From the IMG/VR virus record IMGVR_UViG_3300025770_000012, positions 20,948 through 84,947 of that record: DNA of 64,000 nt. One strand, given 5' to 3'. The DNA is from a virus. Both the position numbers and the translations under genes were made by a program. This document shows, one piece after another, positions 1 through 10,200 of the stretch (position 1 is the first letter of the stretch; the number at the start of each line of letters is the position of its first letter). The notes under the pieces were generated by a model. The model was not told the origin of the DNA and made no database searches. It was given only the letters and a program-made list of their open reading frames with translations.

Positions 1-2
1 TG

Positions 3-416
3 TTGACTTCTACAGATAAAGATAATTCAACATTGGCACTGTCTATGATGGCCCATTGCAATCTTGCAAAATCTAAGACTATGTTAGCATTTTTATTTTT
101 TCATTATGGAGATCTTATGAAATCAATGCCAGGTTGGAATCAAGTAGCCTTTAAGACGCTAAGAAAACGGTATTCTAAATATTGGCATTTATCGAATAGC
201 TACCATTATAATGTCCCAGCCAAGTACGAGAACTTTGTTAGTCTTCTTATAGAAGATGGGGCCTATACTAAAGAAGCTGAAAAAAATATACTAGATTTAG
301 TATTTGATACTGCAATCTTACAGAACAACATTGGTAAAACCAATAGTTTGTTTAGTTTACAGAGAAAAGACCTGAAAATGAACACTAAAAAATTAACACA
401 AATAACCAGCAAGTAA
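3..416 (+). CDS. Partial gene, C-terminal part of an unknown phage protein
   Basis: The frame is open from the window edge to a TAA stop and encodes about 137 residues. The only possible start at the edge is a TTG, so I read this as the 3' end of a longer gene that begins outside the window. The fragment is mostly helical in character, with a hydrophobic stretch (MLAFLFFHYG) near residue 30 and a Lys-rich end. I do not recognise the family. It lies upstream of a FEN-type exonuclease on the same strand and is followed by a hairpin terminator, so it probably belongs to the replication module. Confidence 0.6.
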   Translation: MTSTDKDNSTLALSMMAHCNLAKSKTMLAFLFFHYGDLMKSMPGWNQVAFKTLRKRYSKYWHLSNSYHYNVPAKYENFVSLLIEDGAYTKEAEKNILDLVFDTAILQNNIGKTNSLFSLQRKDLKMNTKKLTQITSK

Positions 417-456
417 GCTGTTTGTTAGTTGATTGATAAATAGTGTTTAGATGAGG

Positions 457-488
457 AGTGCCGAGGAAGAGTAATCCTTCTCGGCACT
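457..488 (+). terminator. Hairpin terminator after the partial gene
   Basis: The arm AGTGCCGAGGAAG (457-469) pairs with CTTCTCGGCACT (477-488) with one bulged base, enclosing a 7-base loop, and is followed by TTATTAAC. The stem is strong for this AT-rich genome and sits between two same-strand genes. The T-run is short, so termination may be partial, or the hairpin may stabilise the upstream 3' end. Confidence 0.6.
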
Positions 489-514
489 TTATTAACAAAT
501 AAAAATAACTTAAT

Positions 515-1279
515 ATGGAAAAAGAAAACACAGAGCCAGTGGTTCTAATAGACGGAGATAGTCTTCTCTACTTTGAGATGGGGAAGAACACCTTAGAAGA
601 AGCCTTACTTGGCATCGACGAAAGGATTATGAATATGTTAGACGCAGGAAAAACAAAACGATACGCCGGATTCCTAACAATAGGAAAATGTTTTAGGTAC
701 AAAGAAGCAAAAACACGTATATACAAAGGCAATAGAAAACGAGGAAGCAAACCAATCATATTTTACGCACTAGCAGAATATTTAAAACAACATTGGCAAT
801 TCACATATGTGTCAGCTTTAGAAGCAGATGACTTAGTAGCTATTTATAGCGCAGAGTATCCTGCGGCACTGATATGTAGCCCAGACAAAGATGTTCTACA
901 TCAAGTGGAGGCATCGCATTACAATTATAGAACCAGCAAATACATAACAACTACTACGAAGCAGAGTGATACTTTCTTATGGAAACAGATGCTAATGGGA
1001 GATTCAACTGATGGAATAGTTGGGATCCCCAAATTAGGTGTAAAAACAGCAGATAAGATGCTAGACCCCTTGAAAACAAAGGATATGCCAACTTTTGTGC
1101 TAAACAAATACATCGAAACCTTTGGAATTCACGAAGGAATTAGTAAATTTGGAGAAACCTTTAAACTTGTTTATATCTTAAGATCTCGTAAAGAAGCCTT
1201 ACTAGAAACAGGAATAGAGTTAGACGATTTAGTCATTAACAAGGTAGAAACAGCAGAATCCGACGAATTATGGGCGTAA
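515..1279 (+). CDS. FEN/T5-type 5'-3' exonuclease (flap endonuclease family)
   Basis: The 254-residue protein has the acidic metal-binding residues of the FEN/RNase H-type 5' nuclease fold in order: VVLIDGD (Asp13, Asp15), LEADD (Glu103, Asp105, Asp106), SPDKD (Asp124, Asp126) and MGDSTDGIVG (Asp163, Asp166). A helix-hairpin-helix-like segment GIPKLGVKTA (residues 170-179) follows. The basic YKGNRK segment at 70-75 matches the conserved helical-arch region of phage exonucleases. Such enzymes remove RNA primers or resect 5' ends during phage DNA replication. The length matches phage-encoded stand-alone 5' nucleases. The start follows an AT-rich leader without a clear Shine-Dalgarno sequence. 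The 3' end overlaps the next gene by 10 bases, suggesting one operon. Confidence 0.9.
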   Translation: MEKENTEPVVLIDGDSLLYFEMGKNTLEEALLGIDERIMNMLDAGKTKRYAGFLTIGKCFRYKEAKTRIYKGNRKRGSKPIIFYALAEYLKQHWQFTYVSALEADDLVAIYSAEYPAALICSPDKDVLHQVEASHYNYRTSKYITTTTKQSDTFLWKQMLMGDSTDGIVGIPKLGVKTADKMLDPLKTKDMPTFVLNKYIETFGIHEGISKFGETFKLVYILRSRKEALLETGIELDDLVINKVETAESDELWA

Positions 1280-2028
1280 AATGTGATCAATTAGTATTTA
1301 CACCTATCTCTCCTCTAACTTTTAGAGTGAGCGGTGGGACTAAGATATTAGAATCACACACCCTTAACAATCTCATACAATCTGTGGAGGGCCCTGAAAC
1401 GCATATACCTTTAGGAATCACATATATTGTAAAAAAACTGCGGTATAAAGTTAATATCATTGAAGAAAGATGGACTCAAAATATTTTAGCCTACGATTTT
1501 ACTACGGCGAAGAGAACAAAGTCTTCTATCTTCATGTTACCTATATTCGGAGCAAGCAGGAGTCTCTACTTATGGAGTCAACTGTTTATGAACTGCTTCA
1601 TTGGAGAAGAAGATGGGACACCTGTTATTCAATTGCTGTATAGAGATTCAGCAGACCCGTTATTTATAGATTTTGAAAACGCCTTAAATCAATTTAGAAC
1701 ATTTAAACGACAAGAACGACCAGCTAAAGATTTTGTATTGTACACCTTTGCCATACCAAAAAGACATTTAAAAACATACGACCATTTTAAAAACGGAGAA
1801 TATTCAAAGCTGACCTTAACATATAAACATGCTATTTTAGATTTTCATGGGTATGAAGTAGACAGTCTAATTGGACAAGTTCTATTTAAAACACCTACCC
1901 GTAAAAAAGCATTAGAGCAAAAAATAGGAATACTTCTACCTGAAGATTCTGAGTTACTAAGCATAATCAACTTAAAAGACGAAATATTCAACCCAAAAAC
2001 ATACTTCAATGAGCAACGACTACGATGA
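1270..2028 (+). CDS. Protein of unknown function in the replication module
   Basis: The 252-residue protein has mixed alpha/beta composition, no signal peptide and no obvious membrane segment. I do not recognise a catalytic motif. It starts within the last codons of the exonuclease gene (10-base overlap), and its own end overlaps the next gene by 20 bases, so the three are probably co-translated. Aromatic- and basic-rich stretches such as FRTFKRQERPAK near residue 138 could suit nucleic-acid binding, but that is only inference. A role in DNA replication or nucleotide metabolism is suggested by context alone. Confidence 0.75.
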   Translation: MGVKCDQLVFTPISPLTFRVSGGTKILESHTLNNLIQSVEGPETHIPLGITYIVKKLRYKVNIIEERWTQNILAYDFTTAKRTKSSIFMLPIFGASRSLYLWSQLFMNCFIGEEDGTPVIQLLYRDSADPLFIDFENALNQFRTFKRQERPAKDFVLYTFAIPKRHLKTYDHFKNGEYSKLTLTYKHAILDFHGYEVDSLIGQVLFKTPTRKKALEQKIGILLPEDSELLSIINLKDEIFNPKTYFNEQRLR

Positions 2029-2323
2029 CGAATTACTAAAAGCCGGATATTATTCTACTGACACAGCAGAATCCCCATTCGAGCGAGACGTGGACCAAAT
2101 AGCTACACACATTACAAATATATTAAAAACCAAAAACAAAGCATATGGTAATAGTGCACTAGAACCTTGCAATATATTCAGTCAACTGGATGCTAAGGAG
2201 TCTATATGTGCTAGACTAGATGACAAACTAATGAGGATTAAAAACAAAGGCATCACTGATGCAACTGAAGATACAGTAGATGATCTCATCGGGTATCTGT
2301 TTTTATTAAAAATGTCTATGTAA
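2009..2323 (+). CDS. Nmad1/DUF1599-like protein, possible nucleotide-modification or NTP-pyrophosphatase-related
   Basis: This small acidic helical protein of 104 residues contains KNKAYGNSALEP followed by a helix with AKESICARLDDKLMRI and a C-terminal TEDTVDDLIGYLFLL. That arrangement resembles DUF1599 (nucleotide modification associated domain 1), a MazG-like all-alpha family found next to phage nucleotide-modification genes. The acidic and basic residues on the middle helix (Glu, Asp, Lys, Arg) fit a metal/NTP-binding site. It is the last gene of the + strand operon, directly before a bidirectional terminator. Its substrate cannot be read from sequence. It may process a deoxynucleotide pool or take part in base modification. 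Confidence 0.65.
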   Translation: MSNDYDDELLKAGYYSTDTAESPFERDVDQIATHITNILKTKNKAYGNSALEPCNIFSQLDAKESICARLDDKLMRIKNKGITDATEDTVDDLIGYLFLLKMSM

Positions 2324-2354
2324 GTAAAAGGGGGGCTAATGCCTCCCTTTTTAC
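2324..2354. terminator. Bidirectional terminator between convergent modules
   Basis: GTAAAAGGGGGGC pairs with GCCTCCCTTTTTAC across a TAAT loop, with one G-T pair and one bulge. It has A-rich sequence on one side and T-rich on the other, so it can terminate transcription from both directions. It lies exactly between the + strand replication module and the end of the long - strand virion operon. Confidence 0.8.
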
Positions 2355-2397
2355 TTTACCAACTTAGGTACCCCCTTTTTTCCTGTGTAGCCGTCTT

Positions 2398-5300
2398 TTA
2401 GCGGACGATCTTATCTTGAGGATAGATCTCAGCAGCGCGCACTACCCCAGAGAGACCAGGTAAGAACTTCCAAGTATAATATCCTGGGCCTGTTCTGTCT
2501 TGTGCAGAATCTTCTCCGAAGAGTCCGTCTCGCATCTCATCCATAGAGTTCGAAGTCCACTTTAAACCTTGTTGAGCAAGTGAAATAAGTGGAATACCAG
2601 ATGCTCTAGGTCCTGTCATCTCTGTAGGATCGTAGAATACAGCAGTCTCACGGTATATCCTATTGACCACACTCAATAGCTTTCTTCCAGCCCAAGATTG
2701 TTTTAGATCAACTTTATCATCATCGTCCCAGTCTCCTCCAAGCGCAAGCATGAGTCCTATTAAGAGGAACACCGCTCTAAGCTCCATGAGAGCTCCTCTA
2801 ATGTTAGCACGTTTAAAGTCTAAAAACTTTTCAAAAGATACTTCCTTTTCTGCTTCATTTTTAAAATCAAATTCTGGGTTACCTTTTTCGTTCTCTATAA
2901 ACTTTTCAAATTCTAACCGAGCTCTATTATCTTTAATTTTATAGGCATTAGTTAAACCAAAGGTTCCTATATCTACACCAATCTTAGCTAAATCAGTAAG
3001 AGCGTCTGTAGTAAAGATATGCATCCATGTCTCCGTGTCTACTACTTGCCCAAAACTGTCAAATTGTGCATCTGCTCCTATGTTGCCCCACATTGTCTTC
3101 CAAGTACCCTGATCAAAATTCTCCATAATATAATCATAGCGCAGGTTTCCAAATCTTTCAATGGCAATACCAGGTAACCAAGATCTGTAATGGATAAACA
3201 GCCTGTTAATCAGCTTATTTTGAGAATTAAATCTATCCTCTTTAGGCACAGCACCCTTCACTTTGGATCCTATTTTATGTACTTTTTGTTTAAAAGATAC
3301 CCAATTTCTATTATTTTCTTTTAAATTCTCCACTTCAGGAATCTTAGTAAGATACCTATCTTGAGTTCCTGTACGTTCCCAGGTAGGGTTTTCTTCAATT
3401 TCAATAGTATCCCATATGGATTCTGTCCCTTCAGGAAGGTCCTTTAAAAGTTCTAACTTTTTTGTTTTTGGATTAATTCCGTAGTTCATAGCCATACCTG
3501 CTGCTAAAACAGCATCTAAAGTACGATCTGCTCGAGCTAAAAACTCAAACCATCTATCCGCTGTCATGTATTTAGCACGAGTAGTAGATGATAGCATATC
3601 CGCACGCCTTGTAGACAAGTCCTCTAAGGTTAATTGAAAGTACTCAAATACTGCACGTAACTTAGGGTCTCGTGAGAAGTATGCTTTTTGTGCTGCTCTT
3701 AGATTAGATCTTGTTAAATATAATCCTTTAGAAGCTTGCATTTCTAATCCCATAAATCCAGCACCCAAAGCTCCAATTGCTACTGGAGATTTTAAACCAA
3801 GAGTAGCTATAGTATGGTAATTTTTAGCTACTAATATAGTTTTATTAACACTTAAATCTTTACCGAAAGTTTTATCTTTAGTAACCAGACTTTGTCCAAA
3901 AAATTCTGCATTAATAAATTCGGTTATAGTACCAGCATTAGTTCTAGTAGCCTCTCCTTTTGCTCTACCAATAGAATCAAGAATTATATCCCCAAGTTTA
4001 TCTTGTGTAGCTTCTTCTATATGAGAATCTTTAAAAAGACTTTCCATCATAAGCAGAGTAGGAGTTATGTCATTTAAATAGCTATACATATGAGCGGCGC
4101 TTCCTAGTAGATAAAGATTTTTACCTAGCTCTTTACTTTTTAAACTAGAATCATACTTATCTTGACTGTTCTTTAAAGGAGTAACATGAAATCTTGGTAT
4201 GCTACGAAGAAACTCTCCGTCCAACCCTACCATACCAAATTGCTTATCATGCTCCTTAAGTTGAAATTTATCTAACCATGCTTGCTTCATCTTTCCCATG
4301 TCAAACCCATCCTGTAAGAACTGGTCGATCATATTTTTATGAATATCTGCAACATAGTTATATTTCTTATCTACACCCATCAATCGTAAGAACTCAGATG
4401 TTTTCTTAATATGGTAATCATAAAAATCTTTAAGTACTGGAGAATTTTGAATCTTCATGTACTCAGGAGATAGATATTTACCCATCTTATTATTATCCTT
4501 GCCAGCCTTTAAAAAAGGGTTTGTAGGATTATACCATGCGGTCTCATGTTTAGGATTAAATCTAGTTTCCCACTTTGCTAGTCTAGAAGCCTGTGTTTTA
4601 GCACTTCCTCCTTTCTCTTTTAAAAGCTTAATTTGATTCGCTCTCCAATTCTTGTACTCTTTATCAAGTAGCTCTTGATCAACCTCAAAATACTGCTGTA
4701 ACCATTTTATATCCTGATCCTCAAATGCCTTTTTTCTATCTTCAGTATACTTCTCATTAAATCTAGCATAGAGATTTCTAGTGTTAGGGTTAATAAGAAC
4801 ATCGTATACTGACGCGCCTGGGTAGCCATTTGCAGACCCCCACTCAAAAAGTGCATTAGTTTTAGATTCTATTTCAGTAGCTAGCTCTTTTTCTATTCTA
4901 ACTAGGTGTCCTTCTATTTCAGCTTTAAAGTTATGTATCAACCTAAGCGCAGGGTGAGACTGACCTGATCTACTAACCCAGTCTGCAGTAAGCTTACCAA
5001 CTTCTTTATTAAACTCTGTAATACCTCGAACCCCTTTATTACTAGCAGATACATCAAGACGTTCCATCATCTTTTCTACTAAAGATTCCTGCTTTCTAGC
5101 TATGTCAGCATGTAATACTTCCAAATCTTTGGACAGTCTAGCTGCTGCATCCTTGTCTTTTTTTTCTAAAGATTTAATAATATCTGTCAGTGTTGTAAAC
5201 TTACTAAAGTGCTTTAAATCCTGGTATGCATTATTTAGTTCTGCAGCAGACATGTAGTCTGGATTGGGATCCCCATTTTTAAGGTACTCCTTATTAGTAT

Positions 5301-7299
5301 TCAGGCCTTTTTCTATAACTTTTAACGTTTGAGAAACCTCCCTAATAACTGCATTAGCGCTTTTAGATACCTGCAGGTCTCTAATAATTCTTCTAGACGC
5401 ATTAATTCTTTCTTGCAAACGTTGCCTCTCAGCATAGTTGGCATCTTTTTGTTGAGAAATAAGAATAGTTAATCTATCCCCTTCCTTTCTTATCAACTTA
5501 TCTAGCCTAGCGAAACCGGTAGTCTCGTGAGCCAAAGCTAGCTGTTGTATGTATTGATTATCATCTGTTTCTAGCTGAATATCATTTACAATCTTGGTGG
5601 GCATGTTATTAGAGTCTCTCTTATAGTCTAACATAATAGGCACAACTCTAGATCTAACAACTTCAGTAACTCCGTATTCACTTAACAGAGTATGTACATA
5701 ACTACCCATCTGTAAGTCATAAGTCTCAGCGCTCTCTAACCATACGTCCTTTCTAAGAACTACTTTACCTGTTTTTTTATCTCGGTAAGCATATCCAGTA
5801 TGTGTTTGAGCGATCTTAGATTTGTAGTCAAATATAGCTGCTGAACCATCACTAAAGAATGCAAGAAGGTCAATAGTACCACCCATCTTCTTAGCACGAT
5901 TAAGAACAAACATCTCTGTACGAATATGAACTTTACCTTTAGGATCTTTTTCCTTCTGTATTGCTTTAATGTCTGCAACTAATTTCTTAGCATACGCATT
6001 AAGCTTCTTAAAGTTTGCTCCGTATTCTGAGTACTCTCGTTCTATTTCTGCAGGGCTTATTTTAGAATTACCAGCATGAAAGTCAATTAGACGCTCCATA
6101 GTTTCGTGAACCCTATTTCCTGAGGTAGTGTGTATCTCAGACCATCTGTCATACTTCTCTTTCTGCTCATCCGAATAGTATCTTTCTGTACTAGAATACT
6201 TCAAAGACCCCTCGTCTGACATACGTTTAAACAGAACCTCACCAGTTACTGAGTTTCGGTAACGCATCACCGTGGTCTCTCCAACACCGGCTAATTTCTT
6301 AAAGTACGGATCATCTCCCACAGGCACTGGTACGGCTTCCCACTTCGATTGGTCTGCTTCTACCCTTTCTAATGGAGTGGCTTCTGCCGTAGCAGAGGAT
6401 GCTTTATAAAAGGTTTCATCTGGCAATACCATAGTAGCCGGATCTGCTTGCATCACATCAGCTAAACGATTATCCATAAGAATCCGCGCAGTCTTTGAGA
6501 AAGGGTTCCCGGCTGTGCCAAATACTTTATTTAGAAGGGCTAATACTTTTTGCCACCATCTATTTAATCTCGATAATTTAGCAGGGTCTAGCTCTGTAGC
6601 TTCAACGTCTGTCTCATTACCCATAATGTGACGTGCTATTACTTTACCAATCGCTTCACGTTTAAGAAGCTCTACGTTTCCTTCATATTTTTTATAGTAG
6701 AATCCATTAGGATCCATAATTTCCGCAAATTCAGCATATCCCTCAATCTGACTCATCATAGAGCGGTATAAGGGATGGTCATCAGTTTGAAGCATAGCTG
6801 TAATAAAGTGAGCTGCCTCCTCTGCTAATGCATCAGTAGTTGCCTCACCTTGAGAAAGTCTTATAACTCTATCAAGAAGTCTAGCCTGACCGACTACTGG
6901 AAGTACCTGTCCAGTCTTATCTTTAATCTGGCTAGCAACTTCAACTTTAACTCCCACGGTCTCTAAGAAGTTATGAAGTGCCTCACCTAGCTTGTCTTTC
7001 TTGTACTCATGGCTTAACTCATGTACAGCAGCTTCATATTCCCCCACATTCTGTGCCGCCTTAGTTATTAAACGTACGGCGTCAGGAGTTAAAGCAGGGT
7101 TGACCTCCCCCTGATTATTCATAACAGCTTGAATTTCTCCAGACTCCGCTTTAGTTTGGAGTTCTAGGTATGAAGCATACGATGCGGTAGGATCGCCTAC
7201 TATCTGATTGATAAATTCAAACAGAGCAGATGGATTCCCATCATTAGCATATACTTCAACTACTTTGCCTGCGTTATCTTTTACTATATTACATGCCAT
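2398..7299 (-). CDS. Giant virion-associated polyvalent protein with HExxH and PD-(D/E)XK nuclease motifs
   Basis: This 1633-residue protein is the last gene of the virion operon and starts on the stop codon of the 4636-residue polymerase gene (TAATG). Near the N-terminus it has a zincin-like AVHELSHEY (His93-Glu94...His97) and a second helix LAEEAAHF (160-165). A RecB-type PD-(D/E)XK nuclease follows: GNRVHETMERL, RTEMFVLN, then GTIDLLAFF (Asp477) and IFDYKSK (Asp491, Lys493). The middle is long and helical with many charged heptads. Hydrophobic segments occur near 1165-1195 and 1505-1520 (LRAVFLLIGLMLALGG). The size, position after the RNA polymerase and mixed enzymatic domains suggest a cargo protein ejected with the DNA, perhaps acting on host DNA. 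Both enzymatic activities are inferred from motifs. Confidence 0.8.
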   Translation of the reverse strand: MACNIVKDNAGKVVEVYANDGNPSALFEFINQIVGDPTASYASYLELQTKAESGEIQAVMNNQGEVNPALTPDAVRLITKAAQNVGEYEAAVHELSHEYKKDKLGEALHNFLETVGVKVEVASQIKDKTGQVLPVVGQARLLDRVIRLSQGEATTDALAEEAAHFITAMLQTDDHPLYRSMMSQIEGYAEFAEIMDPNGFYYKKYEGNVELLKREAIGKVIARHIMGNETDVEATELDPAKLSRLNRWWQKVLALLNKVFGTAGNPFSKTARILMDNRLADVMQADPATMVLPDETFYKASSATAEATPLERVEADQSKWEAVPVPVGDDPYFKKLAGVGETTVMRYRNSVTGEVLFKRMSDEGSLKYSSTERYYSDEQKEKYDRWSEIHTTSGNRVHETMERLIDFHAGNSKISPAEIEREYSEYGANFKKLNAYAKKLVADIKAIQKEKDPKGKVHIRTEMFVLNRAKKMGGTIDLLAFFSDGSAAIFDYKSKIAQTHTGYAYRDKKTGKVVLRKDVWLESAETYDLQMGSYVHTLLSEYGVTEVVRSRVVPIMLDYKRDSNNMPTKIVNDIQLETDDNQYIQQLALAHETTGFARLDKLIRKEGDRLTILISQQKDANYAERQRLQERINASRRIIRDLQVSKSANAVIREVSQTLKVIEKGLNTNKEYLKNGDPNPDYMSAAELNNAYQDLKHFSKFTTLTDIIKSLEKKDKDAAARLSKDLEVLHADIARKQESLVEKMMERLDVSASNKGVRGITEFNKEVGKLTADWVSRSGQSHPALRLIHNFKAEIEGHLVRIEKELATEIESKTNALFEWGSANGYPGASVYDVLINPNTRNLYARFNEKYTEDRKKAFEDQDIKWLQQYFEVDQELLDKEYKNWRANQIKLLKEKGGSAKTQASRLAKWETRFNPKHETAWYNPTNPFLKAGKDNNKMGKYLSPEYMKIQNSPVLKDFYDYHIKKTSEFLRLMGVDKKYNYVADIHKNMIDQFLQDGFDMGKMKQAWLDKFQLKEHDKQFGMVGLDGEFLRSIPRFHVTPLKNSQDKYDSSLKSKELGKNLYLLGSAAHMYSYLNDITPTLLMMESLFKDSHIEEATQDKLGDIILDSIGRAKGEATRTNAGTITEFINAEFFGQSLVTKDKTFGKDLSVNKTILVAKNYHTIATLGLKSPVAIGALGAGFMGLEMQASKGLYLTRSNLRAAQKAYFSRDPKLRAVFEYFQLTLEDLSTRRADMLSSTTRAKYMTADRWFEFLARADRTLDAVLAAGMAMNYGINPKTKKLELLKDLPEGTESIWDTIEIEENPTWERTGTQDRYLTKIPEVENLKENNRNWVSFKQKVHKIGSKVKGAVPKEDRFNSQNKLINRLFIHYRSWLPGIAIERFGNLRYDYIMENFDQGTWKTMWGNIGADAQFDSFGQVVDTETWMHIFTTDALTDLAKIGVDIGTFGLTNAYKIKDNRARLEFEKFIENEKGNPEFDFKNEAEKEVSFEKFLDFKRANIRGALMELRAVFLLIGLMLALGGDWDDDDKVDLKQSWAGRKLLSVVNRIYRETAVFYDPTEMTGPRASGIPLISLAQQGLKWTSNSMDEMRDGLFGEDSAQDRTGPGYYTWKFLPGLSGVVRAAEIYPQDKIVR

Positions 7300-10200
7300 T
7301 ATTCACACTCATTTTCGTTGTTTGCTTTTCTTAAAGATTGTAGGTCTAAAGTACTTGATACTGTTTCAGGTGCTAACTCTTTAGGTTGAGAAGGTATCAA
7401 CTTCTGCGTTTCTAATGTTTCTACTGCAAAGAAACTTCGTTTAACTCTGCCATTAATAAAGGACGTGTTGTATTTATCCTTAGAAAAGTCAGCCCAGTTT
7501 TTATATCCTGAGCGTTTTGCAATAGAGGCTTTAAGGGCCTTTTCATCCTTAACTCCAAAAATACGATATTCATCCTTATTAAGCAACTCCCGCAATGAGC
7601 TGGTTGAAATGTGCTCTAAATGAATAACAGTTCCATTGGGTAATATCTTCGTTCCAGCCTTAACCCGCTTTGGGTCATTAACATCATATGCAAAATGCAA
7701 CATGTCACGTTTAGATTCGTGTAGCTGCTTAATTATTTTTGTAGTTAGATGAAGCCTTTGTCTACCAAATGGATGATTATTAGATTCTATAATCGACTTA
7801 TCTGTGTTTACTTCTATTAAGTGGCCCATAATGCCTTTTTTAGCTCTTCGCTTATAGACATAATAACCATCTTCACTAGTGCCTACATATTCTAAGTGCA
7901 CTGTAAAATACTTCTCATTTGAATTGGACGCGATACCTTTTGCAGCCCCTCTTTGTCTAAGTGACTTTATAGTTACTCTGTCATCATTAAACTCTTTAGT
8001 GTAGATCACTTCATCAGATTTATACATACTCTTATTGGAGTACTTATGACGTGTAATCCTAGGGTTATCCCAAGAATTATCTAAGAAGTCTATTTTTATG
8101 TCTTGGATTACTGAGGTAGTAATACCCCCAACACTTATAGCGTCATGAACTGCCTTCAGCATAGGTGCTGTTGCATCTAAAACTTCAACTCCAGGGAGCG
8201 CATGAAAGAAAGAAGTAGGATGAAAACCTGTTCCAGACTTCATCATACTAAATAGTACAATATCATCCGCTAGTCTTTTTCCAGTGGGTCCACTATTAGA
8301 AAGCTCATACCAAGCATCTGCTAAGTCATCAATTTCTGAAGGAGCGTACTTTCTAGAGAATAACTGCATCATATCTATTGTATGATCGAAATCTGTAGGG
8401 TCTGTAAACTCTTGCAAACTAGAAATAAGGTCTTGAATAAGAGCGTTATCTGGGAAGGTATCTTTAGCTTTAAGTACTCTAGCAGGTAAACTGTTATCTC
8501 CTTGGAAGTACTCAGACAAACTCTCATTTAACTTAGTTAAATCAGTTCTTTGATGTGCCTGCCAAACCCAAGAGGTAACAAAATTATCAAATGCACGTAG
8601 TACATATATAATCTCATCTTTTGATTTACCTTCTGAAATAAGATCTTCTGCCATTTCCACCATCGCAGACTTTAAAGGATTAATCGACTTACCATTAATA
8701 TCAGTACTCATTGCCTCTTTCAAATCAGTCTGTGTAAAGTAATCTGGAGCTGTAGTATACATATCCTGTAGTTTACTTACAAAAGGAGCAGACTTATCTA
8801 TTCCCTCCTCAGACCCTAATTGACCAAGACCAAAGATTCTACTTGTCTTATTAGAAAGACCGTAGAATGCATTCTTACGATTTACAATATTACCAAGCGC
8901 AGCTAGATGTATAAGATCATACCCACTTCCTATCTTATCCGTGTCGAAGGATGAGAGCTTCTGAGCTTTTCTAAGAAGATCTGCATATTCTTTATATCGT
9001 AAGAAGTCTGAGAAGATTTGAGCTTGTAATCCCTTTTGTCCCTTACCCATATCCTTGAGGTTAGTAACTAGCAGACTATCTGAAGCTCTAACCATTTTAC
9101 CAGATCGAGATTCCTCATGTCTGTCCAAAGCCATCTCATTTAAAGCGGCTGTTCCTTCAGATTCTCCTACTAACTTTCTAATCTGATCTTGAACATCGGT
9201 TTCAGAATACGACTCAGCATAATCACTTGTTGTGGAAGCTATAGATTGCATATTCTTTAAGCGATAGTACTCTTGTATTACAGGCTGTGACATAAACTTA
9301 AGAACTGTTTCTAGAGGAACTCCAGCGCGTATTAGCATAACGTGCACTGCAGCTCCTGATTGCCCTGCATTGACATACATAGCAAATGGATCCTTCTCAC
9401 CATCTACATAAGCAGTAATGTACTGCTGCATAGAACGATTTATATAGTTTCCATTAACATCTTTAACTCGTGATAAAGAAATAGTCTCATTCTGCAGGCC
9501 TTCGAAGTTTAGATTATATACTGTAGTATCCATTGGATCTCCAAATCTATCTACTTCTTCTCCTGCCTGATTAAACCCAAATCCGGCTCTTTGTGATTTT
9601 CCAAGGTCAGACATATTGGTTGCAATAATACCCGTACCCCCTAACGTTTGGTGCATTTGATACGTAGTAGTAATGAGATTATCCATACTAAATATATCAA
9701 AGAGTGCTGTGGCTTCTGCTTCTACACCCTTAATACCTGCGGCTACTTGTGCGTTATGTATCTCATGTGCAATATCCTTTAGCTCAAATGCACCTACTGG
9801 GGCAATTAACTGTGGAAAGCTTGCTGGGTGCTTTAAGATATTCTTCATATTCTCAAGAAGCATATTCTGAACAACGTCACTAGGCTGTTGCATTACATCA
9901 GATAGATTATCCCATCCCATCTGAACCATTGTAGTACTTAACTCTATACCCATGACAACCTTTTCAGAAGGATCTATCTCATCTCGGTAAGCTGTGATGT
10001 CAAGTAAGAAATCTCGTAAGCTGTTAGAATCTGTTCCAAATAACTCTGCAGCTGCAGCTCTGAATGCGTTAACATCCCTATCTAACAACTCTAATGGATT
10101 GTCTATTCTTGATACTAACCCTACTTTACTTGTTCCATCTTCTAAAACTGTTCTAGAAACATTAGGTAAGTAGATAGTTAATTTATCAATATCATAGTCA

